Assembly: GCF_040639655.1 (NCBI RefSeq)
Contig: NZ_JBFAAI010000013.1
Coordinates: forward strand, 124,001-188,000
DNA: 64,000 nucleotides
DNA from: Actinoplanes sp040639655
Lineage (GTDB): Bacteria; Actinomycetota; Actinomycetes; Mycobacteriales; Micromonosporaceae
Direction: 5' to 3'
The notes under the pieces are model-generated. The model worked only from the letters and a program-made list of their open reading frames with translations, had not been told where the DNA came from and made no database searches. The first letter of the stretch is position 1; every line of letters begins with the position of its first letter. Position numbers and translations under genes: made by a program. This document shows positions 1 through 8,367 of this stretch, piece by piece.

Positions 1-1180
1 CGACCAGCTGGTTGTGGCCCAGCATCTCCACGTCGGCCGGGTCGAACGGCAGGTGCGGCGCCTTCTTGAAGAGGATCGCGATCTCGGTGACCCGGCGTGG
101 CATCCGCTTGCCGACCCGCACGTAGAACGGGACGCCGGCCCAGCGCCGGTTCTGGATGCCGAGCCGGACGGCGGCGTACGTCTCCGTGGTGGAATCGGCC
201 GGGATGTTCGGCTCCTCCAGGTAGCCGACGGCACGTTCACCGGCCACCCAGCCCGGGAGGTACTGCCCGCGCACGGAACCGGTGGAGATGTCGGCCGGCA
301 GGCTGATCGCCCTGAGCACCTTGAGCTTCTCGGCGCGTACTTCCTGGGGGTCGAAGCTTGTCGGCTCCTCCATGGCGATCATCGCCAGGAGCTGCAGCAG
401 ATGGTTCTGGAGTACGTCGCGCGCGGCGCCGGAAGCGTCGTAGAACGCCGCCCGGGTGCCGATGCCGACGTCCTCGGCCATCGTGATCTGAACGCTGTCG
501 ACGTACTTCGAGTTCCACACCGGCTCGAACAGGCTGTTCGCGAAGCGGAGAGCCATGATGTTCTGGACGGTCTCTTTGCCGAGGTAGTGGTCGATCCGGA
601 AGACGTCCTCCGGGATGAAGACGTCGTCGACCAGCTGATTCAGCTGTACGGCGCTGTGGAAGTCCTGGCCGAACGGCTTCTCCACGACGACCCGTCGCCA
701 GCCGCCGGTCTTGGACGCGTCGGCCATGCCGGTGCGGTTGAGCTGGTTGAGCACCAGCGGGAAGGCGGCCGGCGGGATGGAGAAGTAGAAGGCCGCGTTG
801 CCGGTGATGCCGTTGCGTTCCTTCAGCTCCTCCAGCGTGGTCGCGAGCTGGTCGAAGGCGGCGTCGTCGTCGAACGAGCCGGGAATGAAATGAAATCGTT
901 CGGAGAGGCGCTGCCAGACGTCCTCGCGCCACGGCGTCCGGGCGCCCTTCTTGGCGGCCGCGTAGGCGAGGTCCGCGAAGCTGCCGTCACCCCAGTCGGC
1001 GCGGGCGTAGCCCACCACCACGAAACCGGGAGGAAGCAGACCACGGTTGGCCAGGTCGTACACGGCCGGGATGAGCTTCTTTCGGGACAGGTCACCGGTG
1101 ACCCCGAAGATCACCAGAGCACAGGGCTCCGGAATCCGTGGAAGCCGACGGTCCTGTGCGGTGCGCAGCGGATTACCCAC
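1..1180 (-). CDS. zwf: glucose-6-phosphate 1-dehydrogenase (C-terminus cut by window edge)
   Basis: Oxidises glucose-6-phosphate to 6-phosphogluconolactone with NADP+, the entry step of the oxidative pentose phosphate pathway in the cytoplasm. The minus-strand frame encodes 393 residues before the edge; the family is about 500, so roughly 100 C-terminal residues are missing. The N-terminal nucleotide-binding motif GVTGDLSRKKL lies near residues 26-36 and the active-site motif RIDHYLGKE near 195-203. I chose the GTG at 1180 because AGGA lies 7 nt upstream. It is third in a tkt-tal-zwf operon, as in other actinobacteria, where opcA usually follows. A strong hairpin separates it from tal. Confidence 0.93.
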   Translation of the reverse strand, partial: MGNPLRTAQDRRLPRIPEPCALVIFGVTGDLSRKKLIPAVYDLANRGLLPPGFVVVGYARADWGDGSFADLAYAAAKKGARTPWREDVWQRLSERFHFIPGSFDDDAAFDQLATTLEELKERNGITGNAAFYFSIPPAAFPLVLNQLNRTGMADASKTGGWRRVVVEKPFGQDFHSAVQLNQLVDDVFIPEDVFRIDHYLGKETVQNIMALRFANSLFEPVWNSKYVDSVQITMAEDVGIGTRAAFYDASGAARDVLQNHLLQLLAMIAMEEPTSFDPQEVRAEKLKVLRAISLPADISTGSVRGQYLPGWVAGERAVGYLEEPNIPADSTTETYAAVRLGIQNRRWAGVPFYVRVGKRMPRRVTEIAILFKKAPHLPFDPADVEMLGHNQLV

Positions 1181-1211
1181 GTTGTCATCCTGCCAGTTTT
1201 TCGAAGGCGGA

Positions 1212-1245
1212 GCGGCCTGTCGCGGGGTCTCCCGCGACAGGCCGC
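1212..1245 (-). terminator. 15-bp hairpin between tal and zwf
   Basis: Perfect inverted repeat: 1212-1226 pairs with 1231-1245 around a 4-nt loop. On the transcribed minus strand it lies 12 nt after the tal stop and no T-run follows. It may therefore be a partial terminator, an mRNA processing site or a 3' stabiliser that sets zwf below tal rather than a full stop. Confidence 0.6.
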
Positions 1246-1257
1246 AAACGCTGCTCG

Positions 1258-2394
1258 TCAGGCGGCGTCGCTGGGGTTCTTCGCGCCGGAGGCGGCCGCC
1301 TTGAGGGACTTGGTGACGCCTTCGAGGAGCTCGTTCCAGCTGGCCTCGAACTTCTCGACGCCCTCCTCCTCGAGGACCTTGAACACGTCGGCGAAGTCGA
1401 TGCCGACGGCCGCCAGATCGCTGAAGGCCTGGTGGGCGTCCGCGAAGTTGCCGCTGACGGTGTCACCACGGGTGGTGCCGTGGTCCTCGTACGCGAAGAT
1501 CACCGACTCCGGCATGGTGTTCACCGTGCCGGGCGCGATCAGCTCCTCGACGTAGATGGTGTCGAGGAACTCGGGGTTCTTCGTGCCGGTCGACGCCCAG
1601 AGCGGGCGCTGCGGGTGGGCACCGGCCGAGGCCAGGGCCTTCCAGCGGTCACTGCCGAACACCTTGGTGTACGCCTCGTACGCCAGCCGGGCGTTGGCGA
1701 TGGCCGCCTTGCCCTTGAGCGCCTTGGCCTCGTCCGAGCCGATCTTGTCGAGCCGCTTGTCGACCTCGGAGTCCACCCGTGAGACGAAGAACGACGCGAC
1801 CGAACCGATCTTGGAGAGATCGTGGCCGTTCGCCTTGGCGATCTCCAGGCCCTCCAGGAACGCCTCCATGACGGCGTTGTACCGCTCGACCGAGAAGATC
1901 AGCGTGACGTTGACGCTGATGCCCGCACCCAGCACCTGGGTGATGGCGGGCAGGCCGGCCAGGGTGGCCGGGATCTTGATGTAGAGGTTGGGCCGGTCCA
2001 CCAGCCACCACAGCGTCTTCGCCTCGGCGACCGTCGACTCGGTCTCGTGCGCCTTGCGCGGGTCCACCTCGATCGAGATCCGGCCGTCGACGCCGTTGGA
2101 GGCGTCGTAGGCGGGACGGAAGACGTCGGCCGCCCAGCGCACGTCCTTGGCGGTCATCAGACGGACCGCCTCCTCGACGGTCACGCGCTGGGCAGCGAGG
2201 TCACGCAGCTGCTCGTCGTAGGCGTCGGCGTCGGACAGCGCCTTCTGGAAGATGCTCGGGTTCGTCGTCACGCCGACCACGTGCTGCTCGGTGCGCAGCT
2301 TGTCGAGCGAGCCGCTGGTCAGCCGTACCCGCGAGAGGTCGTCGAGCCACACCGCGACGCCCTGGGCGGACAGTTCAGCCAGTCTGTCGGTCAT
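1258..2394 (-). CDS. tal: transaldolase
   Basis: Transfers a three-carbon dihydroxyacetone unit between sedoheptulose-7-phosphate and glyceraldehyde-3-phosphate in the non-oxidative pentose phosphate pathway. The 378-residue product matches the long actinobacterial transaldolases. GVTTNPSIFQ is near residues 41-50 and the Schiff-base lysine sits in LYIKIPATL (Lys140). Start ATG 2394 is preferred because AGGAG lies 9 nt upstream; an in-frame TTG three codons earlier has no better site. It follows tkt by 38 nt, so the two are very likely co-transcribed. Confidence 0.95.
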   Translation of the reverse strand: MTDRLAELSAQGVAVWLDDLSRVRLTSGSLDKLRTEQHVVGVTTNPSIFQKALSDADAYDEQLRDLAAQRVTVEEAVRLMTAKDVRWAADVFRPAYDASNGVDGRISIEVDPRKAHETESTVAEAKTLWWLVDRPNLYIKIPATLAGLPAITQVLGAGISVNVTLIFSVERYNAVMEAFLEGLEIAKANGHDLSKIGSVASFFVSRVDSEVDKRLDKIGSDEAKALKGKAAIANARLAYEAYTKVFGSDRWKALASAGAHPQRPLWASTGTKNPEFLDTIYVEELIAPGTVNTMPESVIFAYEDHGTTRGDTVSGNFADAHQAFSDLAAVGIDFADVFKVLEEEGVEKFEASWNELLEGVTKSLKAAASGAKNPSDAA

Positions 2395-2432
2395 TTCCCT
2401 CAACTCCTGAATGAATGACGCAGTGGTAGAAG

Positions 2433-4547
2433 TCAGTTACCCGTCTTGTGGCCGGTGATCTCGCCGACCTTGGCCAGAGAGGCGTGGGCCTTCGCGACGA
2501 CGTTGTCAGCGGTGAACCCGAACTGCTCGAACAGGACCTTGGCCGGGGCGCTGGCGCCGTAGTGCTCGATGCTGACGGCCTCGCCGGCGTCGCCGAGGAG
2601 CCGGTCCCAGCTCATCCGGATCCCCGCCTCAACGGTGACACGAGCCTTCACGCCGTGCGGCAGAACCTGCTGCTGGTATGCCACGTCCTGCTGGAAGAAC
2701 CACTCCTGGCAGGGCATCGACACCACCCGGGTGGGGGTGCCCTCGGCCTCGAGGCGCTCCTGGGCGGTCAGCGCGATCGACACCTCGGAGCCGCTGGCGA
2801 TCAGGATGACGTGCGGCACGCTGGTGGACGCCTCGGACAGGATGTAGCCGCCCTTGAGGGTGCCCTCGGCCGACGCGTACTTCGAGCGGTCCAGGGTCGG
2901 CAGGTTCTGCCGGGACAGCGCCAGCGCGGTCGGGCGGTCGGTGTGCTCCAGGGCGCCGCGCCAGGCCCACGCGGTCTCGTTGGCGTCGGCCGGGCGGACC
3001 ACGTCGAGGCCGATGATCGCGCGCAGGGCGGTCAGCGTCTCGATCGGCTGGTGCGTCGGGCCGTCCTCGCCGAGACCGATCGAGTCGTGCGTCCACACGA
3101 AGACGACCGGCAGCTTCATCAGAGCGGACAGGCGGACCGAGCCACGCATGTAGTCGCTGAAGACCAGGAAGGTGCCGCCGTACGGACGGGTGCCACCGTG
3201 CACCGCGATGCCGTTGAGGATCGAGCCCATGCCGTGCTCACGGATGCCGAAGTGCAGCGTGCGGCCGTACTCGTGACCGGGGAACTCCTTGGTCGCGTAC
3301 TCCGTGGGAATGAAGGACGGCTGGCCCTTCATGGTGGTGTTGTTGCTCTCCGCCAGGTCGGCGGAGCCACCCCACAGCTCGGGGAGCACCGGCGCGAGCG
3401 CCTCCAGGACCTTGCCGGACGCGGCGCGGGTGGCCAGGCCCTTCTCGTCCGCGGGGAACTCGGGCAGCGCCTTGTGCCAGCCCTCCGGCAGGGTGCGGGT
3501 GGCGAGCCGGTCGAACAGGGCCTTGGCCTCGGCGTTGCCGGCGGCCCAGGCGTCGAACTTCTGCTGCCACTCGGCGCGGGCCGCCTTGCCGCGCTCGACG
3601 ACCTGCCGCGCGTGCTTGAGGACCTCGTCGTCGATCGCGAACGGCTCGTCGGCGAAGCCGAGCAGCTCCTTGGTGGCGGTGATCTCGGCGGCGCCCAGCG
3701 CGGAGCCGTGGATCTTGCCGGTGTTCTGCTTCTTCGGCGCCGGGAAACCGATCACCGTCTTCAGCACGATGAACGACGGCTTGTCGGTCACCGCCTTGGC
3801 GGCCTGGATCGCGGCGTAGAGCTCCTCGACGTCCTCGACGTACGGGTCGGTGCCCCGCCAGTCGACGGTCTGGACGTGCCAGCCGTACGCCTCGTAGCGC
3901 CTGCCGACGTCCTCGTTCTTGGCGATCCGGGTGTCGTCCTCGATGGAGATCTCGTTGTCGTCGTAGATCACGACGAGGTTGCCGAGCTTCTGCACCGACG
4001 CGATGGCCGACGACTCGTGGCTCACGCCCTCCTCGATGTCGCCGTCGGAGGCGATCGAGTAGACGTAGTGGTCGAACGGCGACTCGCCGGCGGCGGTGTC
4101 CGGGTCGAACAGGCCACGCTCACGACGGGCCGCCATGGCCATGCCGACCGCGTTGCCGATGCCCTGGCCCAGCGGGCCGGTGGTGATCTCGACACCGGGG
4201 GTGTGGCCGTACTCCGGGTGACCGGGGGTCAGCGAGTCCCACTGGCGCAGCGACTTCAGGTCATCGAGTGACAGGCTGTAGCCATTGAGGAACAACTGAA
4301 TGTAGAGGGTGAGGCTGGAGTGACCGCAGGACAGCACGAAGCGGTCGCGGCCCGCCCACTCCGGATCCGTGGGGTCGTGCCGCATCACACGGTTGAACAG
4401 CAGGTAGGCGGCCGGGGCCAGGCTCATGGCGGTACCGGGGTGGCCGTTGCCGGCCTTCTCCACGGCGTCCATGGCCAAGACCCGGGTGGTGTCCACCGCC
4501 TTGCGGTCGAGGTCGGACCAGTTGAGAGCGGGATCTGTGGCAGCCAC
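2433..4547 (-). CDS. tkt: transketolase
   Basis: Thiamine-diphosphate enzyme moving two-carbon ketol units between pentose phosphate and glycolytic sugars. The 704-residue length is typical. Visible are the substrate segment near GHPGTAMSLAPAAYLL, the ThDP/Mg motif (ASDGDIEEG followed by a DDN) and the second-domain segment FVWTHDSIGLGEDGPTHQP. Start is GTG 4547 with GAGGAG upstream. It is the first gene of tkt-tal-zwf and is divergent from ctaB; a CATAAT box about 25 nt upstream is a plausible -10. Confidence 0.96.
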   Translation of the reverse strand: MAATDPALNWSDLDRKAVDTTRVLAMDAVEKAGNGHPGTAMSLAPAAYLLFNRVMRHDPTDPEWAGRDRFVLSCGHSSLTLYIQLFLNGYSLSLDDLKSLRQWDSLTPGHPEYGHTPGVEITTGPLGQGIGNAVGMAMAARRERGLFDPDTAAGESPFDHYVYSIASDGDIEEGVSHESSAIASVQKLGNLVVIYDDNEISIEDDTRIAKNEDVGRRYEAYGWHVQTVDWRGTDPYVEDVEELYAAIQAAKAVTDKPSFIVLKTVIGFPAPKKQNTGKIHGSALGAAEITATKELLGFADEPFAIDDEVLKHARQVVERGKAARAEWQQKFDAWAAGNAEAKALFDRLATRTLPEGWHKALPEFPADEKGLATRAASGKVLEALAPVLPELWGGSADLAESNNTTMKGQPSFIPTEYATKEFPGHEYGRTLHFGIREHGMGSILNGIAVHGGTRPYGGTFLVFSDYMRGSVRLSALMKLPVVFVWTHDSIGLGEDGPTHQPIETLTALRAIIGLDVVRPADANETAWAWRGALEHTDRPTALALSRQNLPTLDRSKYASAEGTLKGGYILSEASTSVPHVILIASGSEVSIALTAQERLEAEGTPTRVVSMPCQEWFFQQDVAYQQQVLPHGVKARVTVEAGIRMSWDRLLGDAGEAVSIEHYGASAPAKVLFEQFGFTADNVVAKAHASLAKVGEITGHKTGN

Positions 4548-4571
4548 GTCGGTTCTGCTCCTCGGGCAAAA

Positions 4572-4577
4572 ATTATG
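4572..4577 (-). promoter_or_regulatory. candidate -10 box for tkt operon
   Basis: Minus-strand CATAAT, one base from the TATAAT consensus, 24 nt upstream of the tkt GTG in an A/T-rich patch unusual for this DNA. No clear -35 is visible. The rest of 4548-4807, the divergent region with ctaB, shows nothing else I can name. Confidence 0.35.
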
Positions 4578-4807
4578 GAACCCTTTTCGGCTTGACCCTA
4601 TCCAGTCGGCCTAAACGCATGCGCAGCGAACGCACTAGGCACATACGCTGTGAGCGGACACGCCGGTTCGCCGGGTGTGACCGCATGCACCCGTGCCGGG
4701 TGCCCCGAGCAGCGGAGACGGCTACGCGTAGGCTGTCCGGGTTGGCCGCCGGGTCATCACCCGATTTACGGCCGCGAAATAAAGCCGATGCCGGAAGGTG
4801 GCTGTCC

Positions 4808-5767
4808 GTGAGCATGATCACCGAGCGTCCCGTCAAACGGCGGACGCCCGGCGATGCCGATCGCCCCGGTCGCGCTGAGCGCGTCGAGGCCCGGCGGAGC
4901 TGGGTTGCGGTGTTCCGGGCGTACCTCGCCCTCACCAAGCCGCAGATCGTGGAACTGCTCCTGGTCACCACCGTGCCGACCATGATGCTGGCCGCCAAGG
5001 GATGGCCTGACCCGGTCACATTCACGGCCGTGCTGGTCGGTGGCGGGCTGGCGGGCGGTGCCGCGAGCGCACTCAACTGCTACATCGACCGCGACATCGA
5101 CGAGCTGATGCGGCGCACCAAGCGGCGGCCGCTGCCGGCGAATCAGATGACGCCGCGTGCCGTGCTGATCTTCGGCTTGACACTGGCTGTGATCTCCGTC
5201 GCGCTGATGGCGCTTCTCACCAACTGGTTGGCCACCGCGCTGACGGCGTTCTCCATCTTCTACTACGACGTCGTCTACACGCTCTGGTTGAAGCGGCGAA
5301 CCCCCGCCAACACGTTCTGGGGTGGAGTGTGCGGCGCGGCTCCCGTGGTGATCGGCTGGGCCGCCGTCACGAACACCATCCCGCCGATGGCGTGGGCGCT
5401 TTTTGCGATTGTCTTCTTTTGGCAGATGCCGCACTTCTATGCGCTCGCCGTGAAGTACAAGGACGACTATGCGCGGGCCGGCGTGCCGATGCTGCCCGTG
5501 GTGCGCTCGATGAAGCGGGTCAACTTCGAGATCATCCTCTACACCGTCCTCACCGTGGCCGCCTCGCTCGTCGCCTGGCCGCTCGGTCTCGGCCCGATCT
5601 ACGGGGTCACCGCGATCGTGATGGGCGCCGTCTTCCTGTTCGAGGCGATCCGGCTGGCCCGGCAGGCGGGTGGCGGGGCGGCGCTCAAGCCGATGCGCCT
5701 GTTCCACCTGTCGATCACGTACCTCACGGTGGTCTTCATGGCCGTCGCCGTTGACGCCCTGATTTGA
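4808..5767 (+). CDS. ctaB: protoheme IX farnesyltransferase (haem O synthase)
   Basis: UbiA-family membrane prenyltransferase that adds a farnesyl group to haem b, giving haem O for cytochrome c oxidase assembly. The 319-residue product has the first Asp-rich motif in NCYIDRDIDELMRRTKRRPLP and the second in the YKDDYARAGVPMLPVV segment, with many hydrophobic helices. I chose GTG 4808 because GGAAGG is 9 nt upstream; ATG 4814 is the alternative. The open frame extends further 5' but that stretch is Arg/Cys-rich and looks non-coding. ctaA, the next pathway step, lies about 1.5 kb downstream on the other strand. Confidence 0.95.
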   Translation: MSMITERPVKRRTPGDADRPGRAERVEARRSWVAVFRAYLALTKPQIVELLLVTTVPTMMLAAKGWPDPVTFTAVLVGGGLAGGAASALNCYIDRDIDELMRRTKRRPLPANQMTPRAVLIFGLTLAVISVALMALLTNWLATALTAFSIFYYDVVYTLWLKRRTPANTFWGGVCGAAPVVIGWAAVTNTIPPMAWALFAIVFFWQMPHFYALAVKYKDDYARAGVPMLPVVRSMKRVNFEIILYTVLTVAASLVAWPLGLGPIYGVTAIVMGAVFLFEAIRLARQAGGGAALKPMRLFHLSITYLTVVFMAVAVDALI

Positions 5768-5953
5768 TCCGTCGCACAGGATGCCCGGATTGTTACCAGT
5801 GTCAATCACTGTCCGTCACTCGATCAGTTGATTCAACGGCCAGGGTCAATTCGGCCGAAATTACCACGTAACACTGCTCCAATTTCTGAAACCTGCAGGT
5901 AATTGGAGTCACAAAAACCGATCGGGGTGCCCCCTGCGACCTCGCTGACTGCT

Positions 5954-5959
5954 TAGGCT
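5954..5959 (+). promoter_or_regulatory. -10 box, leaderless start
   Basis: TAGGCT ends 7 nt before the ATG at 5967, the spacing expected if transcription begins on the start codon. No Shine-Dalgarno is seen. Confidence 0.55.
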
Positions 5960-5966
5960 GCGCAGC

Positions 5967-6260
5967 ATGGCAGAAGGTTCCGTTACGACACTGACCTCCG
6001 AGATCAAGTCTTTCGCGGCCGGACACGGCGGCGCCAAGGCGGTGATCGAGTACGTCGGTAAGCGCGGCGCCCGCATCGTCCTGGTCGGAGAGGACGGCGA
6101 GTGGTCCGACCAGTTCGCCCCGGACACCGGTGTCGCGCGTGAGGCGTGCGACCACGCCGGCGTCAAGGTGGAGAACGAGTGGGAACGCGAGCTCCTCGAG
6201 CAGATGCGGCCCAGCAACGACCTGTGGCGGTCGATGTCGCGCCGGAGCATGGCCCGCTGA
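5967..6260 (+). CDS. conserved small protein of unknown function
   Basis: A 97-residue, acidic, soluble protein; no domain recognised. The N-terminal half reads as alternating strand and helix (TSEIKSFAAGHGGAKAVIEYVGKRGARIVLVGEDG) and the end is Arg/Met-rich. Third positions are strongly G/C, supporting coding. A leaderless promoter box sits directly upstream. Its TGA overlaps the ATG of the ATP-grasp gene (TGATG), so the two are translationally coupled and probably functionally linked. Confidence 0.75.
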   Translation: MAEGSVTTLTSEIKSFAAGHGGAKAVIEYVGKRGARIVLVGEDGEWSDQFAPDTGVAREACDHAGVKVENEWERELLEQMRPSNDLWRSMSRRSMAR

Positions 6261-7138
6261 TGGCCCCAGACGCCCGCGTCGCGCTGGTCACCTGCGCCGC
6301 CTTCCCCGACCTCTGGGAGGACGACCACCCGTTGCGTGACGCGCTGCGCGAGCGGGGGATCGTCGTCGACGCGGTCCGCTGGGACGACCCGGCGGCCGAC
6401 TGGGCGGGGTACGACCTCACCGTCATCCGGTCCCCGTGGGACTACATGACCCGCCATGCCGAGTTCCTGGCGTGGGCAGGTTCCGTCCCGCGTCTGGTCA
6501 ACCCGGCCGACATCGTCGAGTGGAACACCGACAAGCGGTACCTGAACGAACTCGCCGCGGCCGGCATCCCGATCATCCCGACCGAGTTCGTCGGCCCGGG
6601 ACAGAGCTGGACGCCGCCGGCCGCGGGCGAATGGGTGGTCAAGCCGACCGTCAGTGCCGGCAGCCGGGACACCGCCCGTTACCTGCTTCCCGGGCAGTCC
6701 GAGGCCGCGGCGGCCCACGCCCGGCGGCTCACCGATGCCGGGCGCACCGCGATGATCCAGCCCTACCTGTCCGCGGTGGACACCGCGGGGGAGACGGCGG
6801 TGCTCTGCACCCCGGACGCCGATGGCGAGCTGGCCTTCAGCCATGGGATCCGCAAGGGACCGATGCTCACCGCCCGGGGCGATGTTCCGGTCGACATGAA
6901 CGACGAGCAGATCACCGCGCGTACGCCGTCGGCCGCCGAACTCGAGCTCGCGGCCCGGGTACTGAAGCTCGTTCCCGGGGGTGCCAAGCGGCTCCTGTAC
7001 GCCCGCGTCGATCTGATCCCCGGCCCCGACGGATCGCCGATGCTGATCGAGCTGGAGCTCACCGAGCCGTCGCTCTTCCTGCTGCACGCACCCGGCGCCG
7101 CCGAGCGGCTTGCCGAGGCGATCCTCGCCCGCATCTGA
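6260..7138 (+). CDS. ATP-grasp domain protein
   Basis: A 292-residue protein resembling single-domain ATP-grasp ligases that couple ATP hydrolysis to carboxylate-amine or carboxylate-thiol bond formation; the substrate is not evident. Support: the early CAAFPDLWEDD segment with SPWDY shortly after, the ATP-binding lysine in EWVVKPTVSAGSRDT, and a metal-binding end IELELTEPSLFL. The start ATG overlaps the stop of the preceding small gene. It ends 131 bp before the convergent ctaA, with a pair of palindromic repeats between. Confidence 0.8.
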   Translation: MAPDARVALVTCAAFPDLWEDDHPLRDALRERGIVVDAVRWDDPAADWAGYDLTVIRSPWDYMTRHAEFLAWAGSVPRLVNPADIVEWNTDKRYLNELAAAGIPIIPTEFVGPGQSWTPPAAGEWVVKPTVSAGSRDTARYLLPGQSEAAAAHARRLTDAGRTAMIQPYLSAVDTAGETAVLCTPDADGELAFSHGIRKGPMLTARGDVPVDMNDEQITARTPSAAELELAARVLKLVPGGAKRLLYARVDLIPGPDGSPMLIELELTEPSLFLLHAPGAAERLAEAILARI

Positions 7139-7147
7139 CCGACACCC

Positions 7148-7192
7148 AGCGTGGTGACCTGTGGCCCGATCCGGGCCGCGGTTCTCCACGCT
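7148..7192. repeat. palindromic intergenic repeat, unit 1
   Basis: 45-bp unit bounded by AGCGTGG and CCACGCT, with core GTGACCTGTGGC and GGGCCGCGG. The same layout recurs at 7211-7252, 46436-46478 and 46497-46540. It lies between two convergent stop codons and could act as a two-way terminator. Confidence 0.7.
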
Positions 7193-7210
7193 GTGTCGTC
7201 TTGCGGGCTG

Positions 7211-7252
7211 GTGTGGTGACTTGTGGTGCGCTGCGGGCCGCGGTTCGCCACG
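7211..7252. repeat. palindromic intergenic repeat, unit 2
   Basis: Second, less perfect unit: GTGTGGTGAC on the left, GGGCCGCGGTTCGCCAC on the right, sharing the core with unit 1. It ends 17 bp before the ctaA stop codon. Confidence 0.6.
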
Positions 7253-7269
7253 GCGGCCGGGAGGCGGGG

Positions 7270-8262
7270 TCAGGCTGTGGGGACCGGAGCCGGGCCGGTG
7301 GCCTGAAGGGGCGCCGGAGTCTGGGCGGTGGTCACGACCGGGCGGGAGCGCAGCGACCACAGGACCGACAGGGTCGCGACCCAGACCAGGCCGGAACCGA
7401 GCATGTGCGCGGCGACCAGCGCGACCGGCAGATGGGTGAAGTACTGCACGAAGCCGATCAGGCCCTGGCTCATCTCGACCCAGAACAGGGTGGCCGCGGC
7501 CCGGACGGCGGCCGCCGGGGCACCGGCCGCGCGCAGCGCGAACCACAGCGCCACGGTCAGGCCGATCAGCAGGAACACCAGGTCGGCGTGCACCTGCGAG
7601 ATCTGCTCCGGGTCGAGGCCGTTGCGCTTGGCGCCCTGGTCGCCGGAGTGCGGGCCGCTGCCGGTCACCACCACGCCGGCCGCGATCACCGCGAGACTGG
7701 CCGCGGTGGTCACCCATGTCAGCTGCCGCAGCGGTGCCGGGACCAGCGGCACCGGGTCGCCGTCGCCCTCGTCGACGCGGCGCCACAACGCGTACGCCCC
7801 CGCGATCAGCGCGATGGAGAGGATGAAGTGCAGGCCGACGACCCACGGGTTGAGGTTGGTCAGCACGGTGATGCCGCCGATGACGCCCTGCCCGGGGATG
7901 CCGAGCGCGACCGCGACCGACAGTTTGACCAGCGAGCGGCGCCGACGGGCCAGAGCGCCCAGGAAGCAGGCCACGGCGATCGCCACCAGGACGAAGGTGA
8001 GCAGCCGGTTGCCGAACTCGATGGCGCCGTTGATCCCCATCTCGGGCGTCGAGACGTAGGAGTCGTCGGTGCACCGGGGCCAGGTGGGACAGCCGAGCCC
8101 GGACTTGGTGAGCCGCACCGCCGCGCCGGTGACGATGATGCCGATGTTCGCGATCACTGAGGCCAGCGCCAGCCCGCGCAGCGAGGATCCGCACCAGCGA
8201 ACGGGACGGGAGGCCAGGAAAGCGGACGCAAAGCGCGGCTCGGAGGACTTCACCCCGCGCAT
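7270..8262 (-). CDS. ctaA: haem A synthase (COX15/CtaA)
   Basis: Membrane monooxygenase converting haem O to haem A for aa3-type cytochrome oxidase. The 330-residue protein has about eight hydrophobic helices in two four-helix halves. CtaA hallmarks are visible: TGAAVRLTKSGLGCPTWP near the first helix, His in FGNRLLTF and VGLHFILSI, VVVTGSGPHSGD in the second half and VAAHMLGSG near the end. ATG 8262 has GGAGG 10 nt upstream. It is divergent from the SUF operon and supplies the step after ctaB. Confidence 0.95.
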   Translation of the reverse strand: MRGVKSSEPRFASAFLASRPVRWCGSSLRGLALASVIANIGIIVTGAAVRLTKSGLGCPTWPRCTDDSYVSTPEMGINGAIEFGNRLLTFVLVAIAVACFLGALARRRRSLVKLSVAVALGIPGQGVIGGITVLTNLNPWVVGLHFILSIALIAGAYALWRRVDEGDGDPVPLVPAPLRQLTWVTTAASLAVIAAGVVVTGSGPHSGDQGAKRNGLDPEQISQVHADLVFLLIGLTVALWFALRAAGAPAAAVRAAATLFWVEMSQGLIGFVQYFTHLPVALVAAHMLGSGLVWVATLSVLWSLRSRPVVTTAQTPAPLQATGPAPVPTA

Positions 8263-8331
8263 CGTACGCTCGCCTCCGATCTTGATTTCTGCTGCTCCGG
8301 GAGCCGGTGGGATGGATCACCGGGGGCCGGT

Positions 8332-8360
8332 TTGCAGGGGCTCGAGGAAATACGTAACGT
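8332..8360 (+). promoter_or_regulatory. sufR operon promoter (leaderless)
   Basis: TTGCAG (8332-8337), a 17-nt spacer and TAACGT (8355-8360), then 7 nt to the GTG at 8368. This is the best -35/-10 pair in the window and places the start of transcription on the sufR start codon. The A/T-rich core TACGTAACGTTGGCGTA could also be the SufR operator. Confidence 0.7.
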
Positions 8361-8367
8361 TGGCGTA

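Noticed and set aside
14..1555. Long plus-strand open frame opposite zwf and tal
   Set aside because: It is the antisense shadow of strongly supported genes; the composition (Arg/Val/Gly/His-rich, no motifs) is typical of antisense frames in high-G+C DNA.
2448..4271. 607-codon open frame opposite tkt
   Set aside because: Antisense shadow of transketolase with low-complexity translation.
4592..4807. 72-codon N-terminal extension of CtaB
   Set aside because: Arg/Cys-rich translation unlike CtaB proteins; GGAAGG places the start at 4808.
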